Below are positions 42,560 through 49,973 of a stretch of DNA of 49,973 nt, piece by piece. Source of the DNA: Rhizobium vallis. Its GTDB lineage: Bacteria; Pseudomonadota; Alphaproteobacteria; Rhizobiales; Rhizobiaceae. The notes under the pieces were generated by a model. It did no database searches, had not been told where the DNA came from, and worked only from the letters and a program-made list of their open reading frames with translations. The position numbers and the translations under genes are program-made. The stretch is from positions 1 through 49,973 of the forward strand of contig NZ_ML133706.1 of the NCBI RefSeq assembly GCF_003985155.1. Direction: 5' to 3'. The first letter of the stretch is position 1. Each line of letters starts with the position of its first letter.

Positions 42560-42569
42560 GGCGGCAGCC

Positions 42570-43010
42570 TTACTTCTGCTGCTGCGCCGGCGGCGGGGTG
42601 CCGATCTTTTCCAGGACCTTCTTGGCGAGAGCCGGGTCGCTCTGGGCGGCCGTCAGGATCGACGAATATTCCTCGACGGAAATGTTGTTCGAGGCTTGGA
42701 CGGTGTCGACCATCTGCTTCTTGGCTTCCTCCTGCAGCTTTTGCTTCGTCGCATCGTCCTTCGTCGCGTCGATCTTGGCCGAATATTCCTGCCGGACCTT
42801 GTCCACCTGCAGATAGGCGACGGCAAAGGCTTCGAGCTTCTGATCGCTGACGGGCGCGGCCGCACCGCCGCCCTGTCCCTGCATCGGCGCCTGGCCCTGT
42901 GCCGGCGGCTGCGCTTGTGCCGGCTGCTGCTGGGCCGATGCCGGGCTGAAGGCAAGCAGGCTGAACACCGCGGCGGTCATCGTTGCGAGGGATGTGTAAC
43001 GAGTGATCAT
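42570..43010 (-). CDS. DUF4168 exported protein
   Basis: A 146-residue protein with a signal peptide (TAAVFSLLAFSPASA) followed by a Gln/Pro/Gly-rich linker (QQQPAQAQPPAQGQAP, GQGGGAAAP) and a DUF4168 helical domain (VSDQKLEAFAVAYLQVDKVR, ISVEEYSSILTAAQSDPALA). DUF4168 proteins are periplasmic or outer-membrane-associated with unknown function. The start at 43010 has AGGA six bases upstream; ATG 43016 is an alternative. Confidence 0.85.
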   Translation of the reverse strand: MITRYTSLATMTAAVFSLLAFSPASAQQQPAQAQPPAQGQAPMQGQGGGAAAPVSDQKLEAFAVAYLQVDKVRQEYSAKIDATKDDATKQKLQEEAKKQMVDTVQASNNISVEEYSSILTAAQSDPALAKKVLEKIGTPPPAQQQK

Positions 43011-43161
43011 TTTCATTCCTTTTCCGGTGATTTCGGTCGATCGCTCAGCCCTTGAAAGGCTGGCGAGGCCGCGACGATGAAGCCTGAAAAGGGCGCGATG
43101 CGGCGATAGCGGGGCCATTTGCTGACGATTGAGCGGCGGCTTTGTGACCGCCGCCCCGAAT

Positions 43162-44025
43162 TCAGCGCGCAAATTTCCTTGCCCCGGCCACGCAGAGAAT
43201 GACGGCGACCGTCACGCCAAGCATCGCCCACGTCACCGGCTCGTGCAGCAGCGTGGCGGCGAGCGCCAGGCCGAAGAAGGGCTGGAGCAGCTGCAGCTGG
43301 CCGACGGCAGCGATGCCGCCCTGCGAGAGGCCGCGATACCAGAAGATGAAGCCGATCAGCATGGAGAACAGCGAGACATAGGCAAGGCCCGCGAGCGCCG
43401 GCATCTCGATCCCGGCGAAACTCGCCGGCCGGTAAAGGAACGCGACCGCGATCATCACAGGCAGCGACAGCACCAGCGCCCAGGAGATCACCTGCCAGCC
43501 GCCGAGCGTGCGCGACAGCCTGCCGCCCTCGGCATAACCGAGGCCGCAGACGAGGATCGCCGCCAGCATCAAGAGGTCGCCGACCGGCGAGGCCGTCAGC
43601 CCTTGCATCAGGGCGAAACCCGCCACCAGCGCGCTGCCGAGAATGGAGAAAATCCAGAAAGCCGGCTTCGGCCGTTCGCCGCCGCGGATCACTGCGAAGC
43701 TCGCCGTGGCAAGCGGCAGCAGGCCGACGAATACGATCGAATGGGCCGATGTGACGTGCTGCAGCGCCAGTGCCGTCAGCAGCGGAAAACCAACCACGAC
43801 GCCGAGTGCCACGACGGCAAGGGAGAGGATTTCGCGCCCGGTCGGCCGTCTCTGCCGGAAGACGAGCAGCAGGCAGAGCGCCAGCAGCCCGGCGATCGCC
43901 GCGCGCGCCACGGTAAGGAAAACGGGATCGAACTGCGCCACCGCCACGCGGGTCGCCGGCAGCGAGCCGCTGAAGATCACCACCCCGATCAAACCATTGA
44001 TCCATCCTGCCGTCATACGTTCCAT
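43162..44025 (-). CDS. EamA/DMT family exporter
   Basis: A 287-residue inner-membrane protein with two EamA repeats and ten predicted helices (opening GWINGLIGVVIFSGSLPATR, and closing GLALAATLLHEPVTWAMLGV). It probably exports amino acids or other metabolites. The start at 44025 (MERMTAG) is uncertain. It is divergent from the MocR-type regulator at 44194; such pairs are common and suggest that the regulator controls the exporter. Confidence 0.9.
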   Translation of the reverse strand: MERMTAGWINGLIGVVIFSGSLPATRVAVAQFDPVFLTVARAAIAGLLALCLLLVFRQRRPTGREILSLAVVALGVVVGFPLLTALALQHVTSAHSIVFVGLLPLATASFAVIRGGERPKPAFWIFSILGSALVAGFALMQGLTASPVGDLLMLAAILVCGLGYAEGGRLSRTLGGWQVISWALVLSLPVMIAVAFLYRPASFAGIEMPALAGLAYVSLFSMLIGFIFWYRGLSQGGIAAVGQLQLLQPFFGLALAATLLHEPVTWAMLGVTVAVILCVAGARKFAR

Positions 44026-44193
44026 GATGCGCCGCACTTCCTTCCAACTGCATGCCGGGTGAGCGGCATGCATAAAAACAATAACCTAAGGCGCGTTACC
44101 TGAATCAGATTCCGAGGAACGCGCCATCCATCCTTATCCGCCAATGCCGATAGCCATGACAGGGACGGTCTGATACGATTTCGCAAAACTGTT

Positions 44194-45615
44194 ATGATGC
44201 AGAAAGCAGTACAGATGAACGAAGAGAGCGCAGCACGCACGCGTGTCGAGATGGTGATGGCGACGATCCGGCAGCGCATTGCCGGGCGCAGCCTGACGCC
44301 GGGCGCAAGGCTGCCCTCGGTGCGGAGCCTCGCAGCCAGCATGAAGCTCTCGACCTCTACCGTCGTCGATGCCTATGAGCGCCTGGTCGCCGAGGGCGCG
44401 ATCCTTTCAAGGCCGGGCTCGGGCTTCTACGTCGCCAATCAAGCGGCACCCTTCGCGCTCGCCGAAGCTGGGCCGAAACTCGACCGCGCCGTTGATCCCT
44501 TCTGGATCTCGCGGCAATCGCTGGAGGCCGATGTATCAGACCTGAAGCCCGGCTGCGGCTGGCTGCCGCCCTCCTGGCTGCCCGGGGAAAGCATGCGCCG
44601 GGCGCTCCGGACGCTTGCCCGCGCCGACGGCCCGGCACTTGCCGATTACGGCTCGCCGCTCGGCCTGCCGCCCTTGCGCCAGCTGATTTCGCGGCGCATG
44701 GGCGAACGCGGCATCGAGGCCTCGCCGGATCAGATCCTGCTTGCCGACTCCGGCACCCAGGCGATCGACCTACTCTGCCGCTTCCTGCTCGAACCCGGCG
44801 ATACCGTGCTGGTCGACGATCCCTGCTATTTCAATTTCCATGCACTCCTGCGCGCCCACCGGGCAAAGATCGTCGGTGTGCCCTATACGCCTTCGGGCCC
44901 CGATCTCGAGCGTTTCGCCGAGGTCGTCGCCGAGCATCGGCCACGGCTCTACATCACCAACTCGGCCATCCACAATCCAACAGGCGCCACGCTCTCCCCG
45001 GTCACGGCCCACCGCGTCCTCAAACTCGCCGACCAGTTCGACTTGACCATCATCGAGGACGATATCTTCGCCGATTTCGAACAGACGCCGGCCCCGCGCC
45101 TTGCCGCCTTCGATGGGCTCGAGCGCGTCATCCACATCGGCAGCTTCTCCAAGACGCTCTCGGCTTCGGCCCGCTGCGGCTTCGTCGCCGCCAAACCCGA
45201 ATGGATCGACGGCCTCACCGACCTCAAGATCGCCACCTCCTTCGGCGGCGGCCGGATGACGGCCGAGCTGGTGCTGAATGCCTTAAGCGACGGCAGCTAC
45301 CGCAAACACATGGAAACACTGCGGCAGCGGCTCGCCCGCACAATGGGCGAGGTCTCGGCCCGGCTGAAGGGCCTCGGCATCACCCCCTGGCTGGAGCCCC
45401 AGGCCGGCATGTTCCTCTGGTGCCGCCTGCCTGACGGCATCGATGCGACTGACGTGGCGCGGGCGGCATTGGAAAAGCGGATCGTGCTGGCCCCGGGCAA
45501 TGCCTTCAGCCTCTCGCAATCGGCGACGAATTTCATGCGGTTCAACGTGTCGCAGACGCTGGATCCGAGAGTGTTCGAGGTGTTGGAGGATGTGTTGAGA
45601 AAGACCGCACGATAA
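44194..45615 (+). CDS. MocR-type (GntR HTH plus aminotransferase) transcriptional regulator
   Basis: A 473-residue fusion protein. Residues 20-85 form a GntR winged HTH (LPSVRSLAASMKLSTSTVVD), and residues 110-470 form a type-I aminotransferase fold with the PLP-binding K320 in GSFSKTLSASARCGF and the N-x-x-H/D motif IHNPTGATLS. Members sense PLP-bound amines or amino acids and act as activators or repressors. It is divergent from the EamA exporter gene and probably regulates it. ATG 44194 is used; 44197 and 44215 are alternatives. Confidence 0.92.
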   Translation: MMQKAVQMNEESAARTRVEMVMATIRQRIAGRSLTPGARLPSVRSLAASMKLSTSTVVDAYERLVAEGAILSRPGSGFYVANQAAPFALAEAGPKLDRAVDPFWISRQSLEADVSDLKPGCGWLPPSWLPGESMRRALRTLARADGPALADYGSPLGLPPLRQLISRRMGERGIEASPDQILLADSGTQAIDLLCRFLLEPGDTVLVDDPCYFNFHALLRAHRAKIVGVPYTPSGPDLERFAEVVAEHRPRLYITNSAIHNPTGATLSPVTAHRVLKLADQFDLTIIEDDIFADFEQTPAPRLAAFDGLERVIHIGSFSKTLSASARCGFVAAKPEWIDGLTDLKIATSFGGGRMTAELVLNALSDGSYRKHMETLRQRLARTMGEVSARLKGLGITPWLEPQAGMFLWCRLPDGIDATDVARAALEKRIVLAPGNAFSLSQSATNFMRFNVSQTLDPRVFEVLEDVLRKTAR

Positions 45616-45682
45616 AGCTTACGCGCTGGATCTCTACAAAGACGCAAAGACATCAGAACGACCGAAAGGTCATGCCGAGTGG

Positions 45683-45860
45683 CACCCCCCTCTGCCCTGC
45701 CGGGCATCTCCCCCACAGGTGGGGAGATCACAAGTGGCTTACGCTTCCTACCCATCTACCGTTTCGCCGTGCTGCAACGTTGATTACTTGGGGAAACCCG
45801 TGCGCCCAGCCGATCTCTCCCCTTGTGGGGGAGATGGCCGGCAGGCCAGAGGGGGGTGTC
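45683..45860. repeat. RIME-type paired inverted repeat, second subtype
   Basis: CACCCCCCTCTGCCCTGCCG near 45683 pairs with CGGCAGGCCAGAGGGGGGTG ending at 45859; inner arms are ATCTCCCCCACAGGTGGGGA and its mirrored copy. This type differs in sequence from the other RIMEs here. It fills most of the 367-bp gap between the MocR gene and the broken response regulator. Confidence 0.85.
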
Positions 45861-45982
45861 ACACGGCACGCCGGCACGGGAATCAGCCAACGCCCCTGTT
45901 GCGAACGCGGCATTCTCCAACGTCCCTCATCCTCGTACGCTGTGTGCATCTAAGGACGAGATCTTTCGGGCTCCGCCCCCCA

Positions 45983-46283
45983 TCAATACGACCGGTTGAC
46001 CGCTCTGTCGTTCTCCAGCCGCGTGACGCAGCCTTCCAGCTTGGCGAGCAGCAGGTCGAAGTCGAGCGGCTTGGTCAGATAGTCCGCTGCGCCGCCTCGG
46101 AGACCCGCGAGCGTGTTTTCGCGGTCGGTCAGTGCGGTCAGCAGGATGAAAGGGACGTTGGAGAATTGCGGGTGGTTCATCTGGATTTCCGCCAGCAGTT
46201 GATGTCGCTGACGACGATGTCGGGCCATTTCGACAGGATCATTTCTAAGCCCTCTGCGCCGTTTGCAGCCTCGAGCGTCCTGT
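45983..46283 (-). pseudogene. Broken response regulator receiver domain
   Basis: Reading the minus strand, one frame gives a receiver-domain start (TLEAANGAEGLEMILSKWPD, then IVVSDIN with the phospho-accepting Asp), then a frame change, and the other frame continues LLAEIQMNHPQF to VPFILLTALTD and GGAADYLTKPLDFDLLLAKL. The missing MPxMDG-like loop indicates a short deletion that is not a multiple of three. The 5' end is cut at about 46283, next to the LysR stop. No function is expected. Confidence 0.75.
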
Positions 46284-47210
46284 CTACTGTGGAACTTCAG
46301 CATAGCGGATGATGCTCTGATTTTGGACGTTGGCGACCAATTCATCAGAGCGAGACAAAAATCGACGGAGCAAAGGTGAGGAATTTGAATCGTTGTATCC
46401 TAAGGTGAGATCAATTGTCGGAGGCACACCCTCAAGTGCTCTGGCAACGACATTTGGCGTCAGCATATTTTGCGCATAAAGCGGAATAAGCGTTATTCCG
46501 CCTGTAGACACGACGAGCGACATTGCTGATGGCAGGCCTTCGCCTTCGTACTCTGCCTTGAGTGTGATCCCAACGTTCGAGGCGTAATCTTGGATCACGG
46601 ATTGCAGTACGGGAGAAATTCTAGCCGAACTGACGTAAGTTTCGCGGGCAAGGTCCTGCGGCTGGATCTTTTTGCGCGACGTCAAGCGATGGTCCGCCGG
46701 CAGCACGGCGATCAGTGGCTCCTTGGCTAAAAATTTGAAGGACACACCAACACTCTGCGTCTCGGGGCGAAGGAAAGCGACGTCCAGCTTGCCTCGCATC
46801 AGTGCCAGAGCAAGGTCCGGGGAAGACTGACTGGACAATATGATCTCAACCTCCGGCGCTTCCTCACGAATAATGCGCAATGCATGGGGTAGCCACACGA
46901 CCTCTTGCCCTGCGAGAAAACCGATAGTGAACGACTGCTTTTCCGGCCGTTCTGCCCGCCGGGCCCCTTCCGCAGCCGCCTCGACTTGCAATAACGCCAG
47001 CCGCGCGTGATCAAGAAACACTTTGCCGGCGGCGGTGAGCGTCACGCCGCGCGACTGCCGTTCCAATAGTTTTACACCGACTTCGGTTTCCAGATCGCGA
47101 ATTTGCCTGCTGAGTGAGGGCTGGGACGTGTGAAGCCGCCGCTCTGCTGCGGTCAGTAAGCTTCCCTCCTCCGCAACAGCAACAAAATAGCGCAAATGCC
47201 TCAGTTCCAT
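46284..47210 (-). CDS. LysR family transcriptional regulator
   Basis: A 308-residue LysR-type regulator of the CbbR/CatR-like branch: HTH at residues 1-62 (LLTAAERRLHTSQPSLSRQI, LETEVGVKLLERQSRGVTLT) and an effector domain. GAGGG precedes the ATG. Lower GC and less biased codons than the neighbours. It is divergent from the alpha/beta hydrolase at 47470; the 259-bp gap has a near-perfect palindrome at 47221-47239. Its insertion end abuts the broken response-regulator gene. Confidence 0.93.
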   Translation of the reverse strand: MELRHLRYFVAVAEEGSLLTAAERRLHTSQPSLSRQIRDLETEVGVKLLERQSRGVTLTAAGKVFLDHARLALLQVEAAAEGARRAERPEKQSFTIGFLAGQEVVWLPHALRIIREEAPEVEIILSSQSSPDLALALMRGKLDVAFLRPETQSVGVSFKFLAKEPLIAVLPADHRLTSRKKIQPQDLARETYVSSARISPVLQSVIQDYASNVGITLKAEYEGEGLPSAMSLVVSTGGITLIPLYAQNMLTPNVVARALEGVPPTIDLTLGYNDSNSSPLLRRFLSRSDELVANVQNQSIIRYAEVPQ

Positions 47211-47220
47211 CGGGCCCTCG

Positions 47221-47239
47221 CTATACCTTCAAGGCATAG
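47221..47239. promoter_or_regulatory. LysR operator-like palindrome
   Basis: CTATACCTT-C-AAGGCATAG, one mismatch from perfect symmetry, 11 bp upstream of the LysR start, with a further AAGGTAT half-site at about 47251. A probable autoregulatory or shared operator for the divergent pair. Confidence 0.5.
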
Positions 47240-47469
47240 CTCGAACGTACAAGGTATTTGTCTGCGATAAAAGAGGGATTTAATTAACGTCGCAATTTCG
47301 GGGTATAGTCGAACGCGCCTCGCCGGAGTATTTCGCAAACAACTCTGTCCAATCGGAGAGGGGACGCTAAATGTCCAAAAGCCTATCGCAGTAGCGCGTG
47401 GATGAATGGCTCTAATTGATTAATTATGATCTTCAAATGAATGCTTAACAGCGAAAATGGAGCGACGCG

Positions 47470-48288
47470 ATGCCTACAATAACCACCACGGACGGCGTAA
47501 ACATCTTCTACAAGGACTGGGGCTCAGGCCAGCCGATCGTTTTCAGCCACGGCTGGCCGCTGTCGGCGGACGACTGGGACGCCCAGATGACCTTCTTCCT
47601 TCACCACGGCTACCGGGTGATCGCCCACGACCGGCGCGGCCACGGCCGATCCGACCAGCCCGGCACCGGCAACGACATGGACCACTGGGTTGCCGACCTC
47701 GCGGCCCTGACCGAGCACCTAAACCTGCGCGACGCGATCCACATCGGCCACTCCACGGGTGGCGGTGAGGTGGCTCGCTATGTCGCCCGCCACCAAGAGC
47801 GCGTCGCGAAGGCGGTACTGGTCGCTTCCCTGACGCCGAACATGTACCGGAGCGAGGAAAACCCGTCCGGTCAGCCGCCGGAGTGGTTCGAAGCGATCCG
47901 CGCGGGCGTGCTGGGCAACCGGTCGCAGTTCTTCCGGTTCGTCCCTGAGAACCCGTTCTACGGTTACAACCTCGATGGGGCGAAGCCTTCGGAGGCGATC
48001 ATTGCGAACTGGTGGCGCCAGGGCATGGCCGGTGGTGCCCTGGCTCACTACGCGACTGTCGACTCTTGGCTGGAAGATTATACCGAAGACCTCAAGAAGA
48101 TCACCGTGCCGGTGCTGGTGATGCATGGCGAGGCCGATCAAGTCGTCCCCTTTGCAAGCTCCGTGCCGCGTGCGGTCGACCTGCTCAAGAACGGGTCGCT
48201 GAAGACCTATCCGGGCTACCCCCATGGCATGCTGACCACACATGCAGATGTCCTCAACCCCGACCTGCTCTCGTTCATCAGGTCTTGA
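47470..48288 (+). CDS. Alpha/beta hydrolase (non-haem haloperoxidase-like)
   Basis: A 272-residue alpha/beta-fold hydrolase. The catalytic triad is S95 in GHSTGGGE, D223 in HGEADQVVPF and H252 in YPGYPHGML. The HGWPLSADDWDAQM and DRRGHGRSDQP segments are typical of non-haem chloroperoxidase/esterase types. The Ser-His-Asp layout supports esterase or perhydrolase activity, but true peroxidase activity needs testing. GGAG is seven bases before the ATG. Divergent from the LysR gene at 46284, the likely regulator. Confidence 0.93.
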   Translation: MPTITTTDGVNIFYKDWGSGQPIVFSHGWPLSADDWDAQMTFFLHHGYRVIAHDRRGHGRSDQPGTGNDMDHWVADLAALTEHLNLRDAIHIGHSTGGGEVARYVARHQERVAKAVLVASLTPNMYRSEENPSGQPPEWFEAIRAGVLGNRSQFFRFVPENPFYGYNLDGAKPSEAIIANWWRQGMAGGALAHYATVDSWLEDYTEDLKKITVPVLVMHGEADQVVPFASSVPRAVDLLKNGSLKTYPGYPHGMLTTHADVLNPDLLSFIRS

Positions 48289-48335
48289 CGACATCGACCG
48301 GACCGCGGCCTTCACCCAACGTCGGCCGCACGATC

Positions 48336-48391
48336 TGTCACCCGGCAGTGCCGGGTGACACCTGTCGCCATCGACAGGCCAGCATGGCTGG
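48336..48391 (+). terminator. Three consecutive stem-loops after the hydrolase gene
   Basis: Three perfect hairpins follow without a gap: TGTCACCCGGC-AGT-GCCGGGTGACA (48336-48360), CCTGTCG-CCAT-CGACAGG (48361-48378) and CCAGC-ATG-GCTGG (48379-48391). They begin 48 bp after the hydrolase stop. No strong T-run follows, so this may be a terminator, an mRNA 3' protector or a repeat. The rest of the 449-bp gap to 48737 has no gene I can support. Confidence 0.6.
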
Positions 48392-48737
48392 CGTTGCTGC
48401 CGTCTTTGAGTTTTATTGCGCTCAGCTCGATGGCAGCTTTTGGGACACTGACCATAGTGTCTGAACGGCTGAAATGAAGGTGCAAAGCCGCCATCTCCTT
48501 CGACAACGAAAAAGTCCCCTTAGGGCCGACAGGAACCTTTAGGACGGTAAGGACAACGTGGTGATGGAACACCGGTTACCGAAGGGTCATCCTTCCATTC
48601 ATTGAACGCAGAAGCGCCCCCTCGTCCCTCGCCCTCAGGATGAGGCTCTCTCGGCCGCCGGCGCTCGGAGTAAATTCGCCTGTACGTTCAATAATTGCAT
48701 GAGCACACGCACGCATTTAGCCGCGCGGCTACTCCCC

Positions 48738-49673
48738 TTACCGGGCGAAAGCCTCAAACGGGTTGTCGTGGGTCAGGCGCATCAGCGTCCCATCATCCAC
48801 GCCCCGCCGTTTCAGCTCGGGCAATAAGACCGTCGAAAGGTGCGTGTACGGCTTGGGTGTCCCGCCCATCGGCAGCGCCGGATCGAACCAGCCCCGATCA
48901 TGGCTCAGCAATAGGCGGTCGCCGCAGCCTGCCTCCAGCGCCTTGATCACCAGCTCGGCTACCTCGTCATCCCCGGCGCGGCCGACATGGTCATACTCGA
49001 TCCAGGCGCCCCGCTCGGCAACGGCGACATTTAAGGCGAAGTCCTTTTCTTCCTGCGTGTGGATCGAGATGAACCTGTCGGCCCGATAGCCCTCGGCCTC
49101 GATGACATCGAGCTGATCCATGACGACCCGCCCCTTGATCGTGTGGCTGCCGATGACCGCGCCCGTCTGCGCCGCGGCGCGCGCGGCTGCCCGCAGGATT
49201 TTCGTCTCGAGCGCCGTCATGTCATCGTCGCCGGCGCTGAGCTTGATCCAGCCTGCCTGGAACCCGGTCTCGCCGATCTCATCCGTCAGCTCGCGCAGCA
49301 TCCACGCCTCCAGCTGCTTTTCGGAAGCATGGCGGACCCATTCGGGAATCCAGGGCTCGCGGTAATTGCCTGTCGGAACGACGATCGGAAAATCCGTCGC
49401 AAGCGACACGGCAAGATCGATATCCGCACGGCGTCCGACGCCGCCGGTCGAGCATTCGACCAGGGCGGTCACTCCAAGCTTCTTGATCTTCTCGATTTCC
49501 GGCGCCATCAGCCGAACGACGTCTTCGGTGTTGGCTTCGGCATAACCTGGCTGGTCGGGTGTCCTGAGATCGACGAAGACGTGCTCGTGCGGCAGGATCA
49601 TCCCAAGCTCGGATTTGCTCTTGAGCCCGAGCGTCGTGCGCAGATGTTTCAAAGTCTTCTCCCCCACCGACAC
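48738..49673 (-). CDS. Phosphotriesterase-family metallohydrolase
   Basis: A 311-residue amidohydrolase of the phosphotriesterase (PTE) family. The binuclear-metal ligands are all visible: H29-x-H31 (LPHEHVF), carbamylated K144 (AGWIKLSAG), H177 (GSHTIKG), H205 (SIHTQEE) and D259 (LSHDRGWF). Family members are lactonases or esterases in nature, so organophosphate hydrolysis should not be assumed. A GTG start at 49673 is used; an alternative GTG at 49667 has better spacing from GAGG. It lies next to the right terminal repeat; no other gene follows within the window. Confidence 0.92.
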   Translation of the reverse strand: MSVGEKTLKHLRTTLGLKSKSELGMILPHEHVFVDLRTPDQPGYAEANTEDVVRLMAPEIEKIKKLGVTALVECSTGGVGRRADIDLAVSLATDFPIVVPTGNYREPWIPEWVRHASEKQLEAWMLRELTDEIGETGFQAGWIKLSAGDDDMTALETKILRAAARAAAQTGAVIGSHTIKGRVVMDQLDVIEAEGYRADRFISIHTQEEKDFALNVAVAERGAWIEYDHVGRAGDDEVAELVIKALEAGCGDRLLLSHDRGWFDPALPMGGTPKPYTHLSTVLLPELKRRGVDDGTLMRLTHDNPFEAFAR

Positions 49674-49844
49674 AGCCTCGACACTGCCGCGAAACTAGAT
49701 CGTCGGGTGGCGAAATCAATCGCTCGCCGGAAGATAGCGGCGGAGTAATTGCGTTCTGATTCCATTTGGCGGGCCTTCGATCATCATCTTTGGCCGCAAG
49801 GCACTCCGACCAGCTGAGGTGCGATCCGCAGCATCGCCTCGAAT

Positions 49845-49973
49845 GGCGTGCCGCGTGGCCCCCTCATCCGCCTGCCGGCACCTTCTTGGATAAGAAAAAT
49901 GTAGGATACTGACGCTTGCCGGGCGGGTGGCCGCCCGCCCGGCAGCTGGTTGTCGGATCGTCACCTTCTTAGC
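49845..49973. repeat. Terminal repeat, right copy
   Basis: Reverse complement of the first 129 bases of the window, exact for 119 bp, then one mismatch. Includes the RIME border CATCCGCCTGCCGGCACCTT (49866-49885) and the GC hairpin (49918-49943). The right end of the window lies at the same point in the repeat as the left end. Confidence 0.85.

Noticed and set aside
20975..45860. CRISPR array
   Set aside because: The repeats are RIME pairs and hairpins far apart, without regular spacers or cas genes.
48312..48572. An 86-codon minus-strand ORF
   Set aside because: It spans the triple hairpin and has no RBS or family; coding seems unlikely.
153..49673. tRNA or rRNA genes
   Set aside because: No cloverleaf or rRNA-like stretch was recognised on either strand; a covariance search would be decisive.
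1..49973. A 50-kb composite mobile element with terminal inverted repeats
   Set aside because: The repeats are RIME-type intergenic elements, no transposase or integrase is present, and exact 119-bp identity is better explained by assembly.

Overview
The window reads as chromosomal or plasmid DNA of an alphaproteobacterium of the Rhizobium/Agrobacterium group, most likely Rhizobium sensu stricto. The evidence is high GC content, rhizobial intergenic mosaic elements (RIME-type paired inverted repeats) in at least seven intergenic regions, and gene families typical of that group: a globin-coupled chemotaxis receptor, an MHYT-GGDEF-EAL protein, a sugar ABC transporter with a GH42 beta-galactosidase, and many LysR/TetR regulators. 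No rRNA, tRNA, CRISPR array, integrase or intact transposase was seen. The two ends of the window are inverted copies of one repeat, identical over 119 bp, so the window is probably a whole contig that ends in a dispersed repeat.

Layout. 0.1-12.3 kb: metabolic and regulatory genes. These are a 2-oxoglutarate/Fe(II) oxygenase, a membrane c-di-GMP enzyme, a TetR-RidA pair with three operator-like palindromes, a LysR gene divergent from a DUF3237 gene, a transglutaminase-like protein, a DMT transporter with a very His-rich tail, a YcaC-like hydrolase divergent from a LysR gene, and an APH-like kinase with a truncated DUF3237 copy beside it. 12.8-14.3 kb: a Shedu-type (DUF4263) nuclease, a predicted single-gene anti-phage defence. 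14.5-18.7 kb: a TetR-quinone oxidoreductase pair, a LysR-SnoaL pair, a GNAT acetyltransferase and an EthD protein. 19.1-20.9 kb: an MsbA-like ABC exporter preceded by a possible leader peptide and attenuator.

22.1-27.7 kb: the least ordinary stretch, with codon use and base composition unlike its neighbours. It holds a secreted unknown, a proteasome-like Ntn-hydrolase candidate, a 37-residue membrane peptide, one or two unknown ORFs, and a two-gene unit made of a GHKL ATPase fused to a PD-(D/E)XK nuclease-like domain plus a second small PD-(D/E)XK protein. This pair is the best candidate for an undescribed defence system.

28.0-36.0 kb: a sugar uptake and hydrolysis operon on the minus strand (Tat-exported binding protein, two permeases, ATPase, GH42 beta-galactosidase) with a divergent ROK repressor. 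A RIME lies inside the operon just after the binding-protein gene. 36.3-45.6 kb: a DUF2277 protein, a periplasmic cupin, the globin-coupled receptor, exported unknowns, a DEDD exonuclease, a DUF4168 protein, and a divergent EamA exporter and MocR-type regulator. 46.0-49.7 kb: a broken response-regulator gene, a LysR gene divergent from an alpha/beta hydrolase, and a phosphotriesterase-family lactonase or esterase. Many genes here are arranged as small regulator-target pairs sharing a divergent intergenic region.
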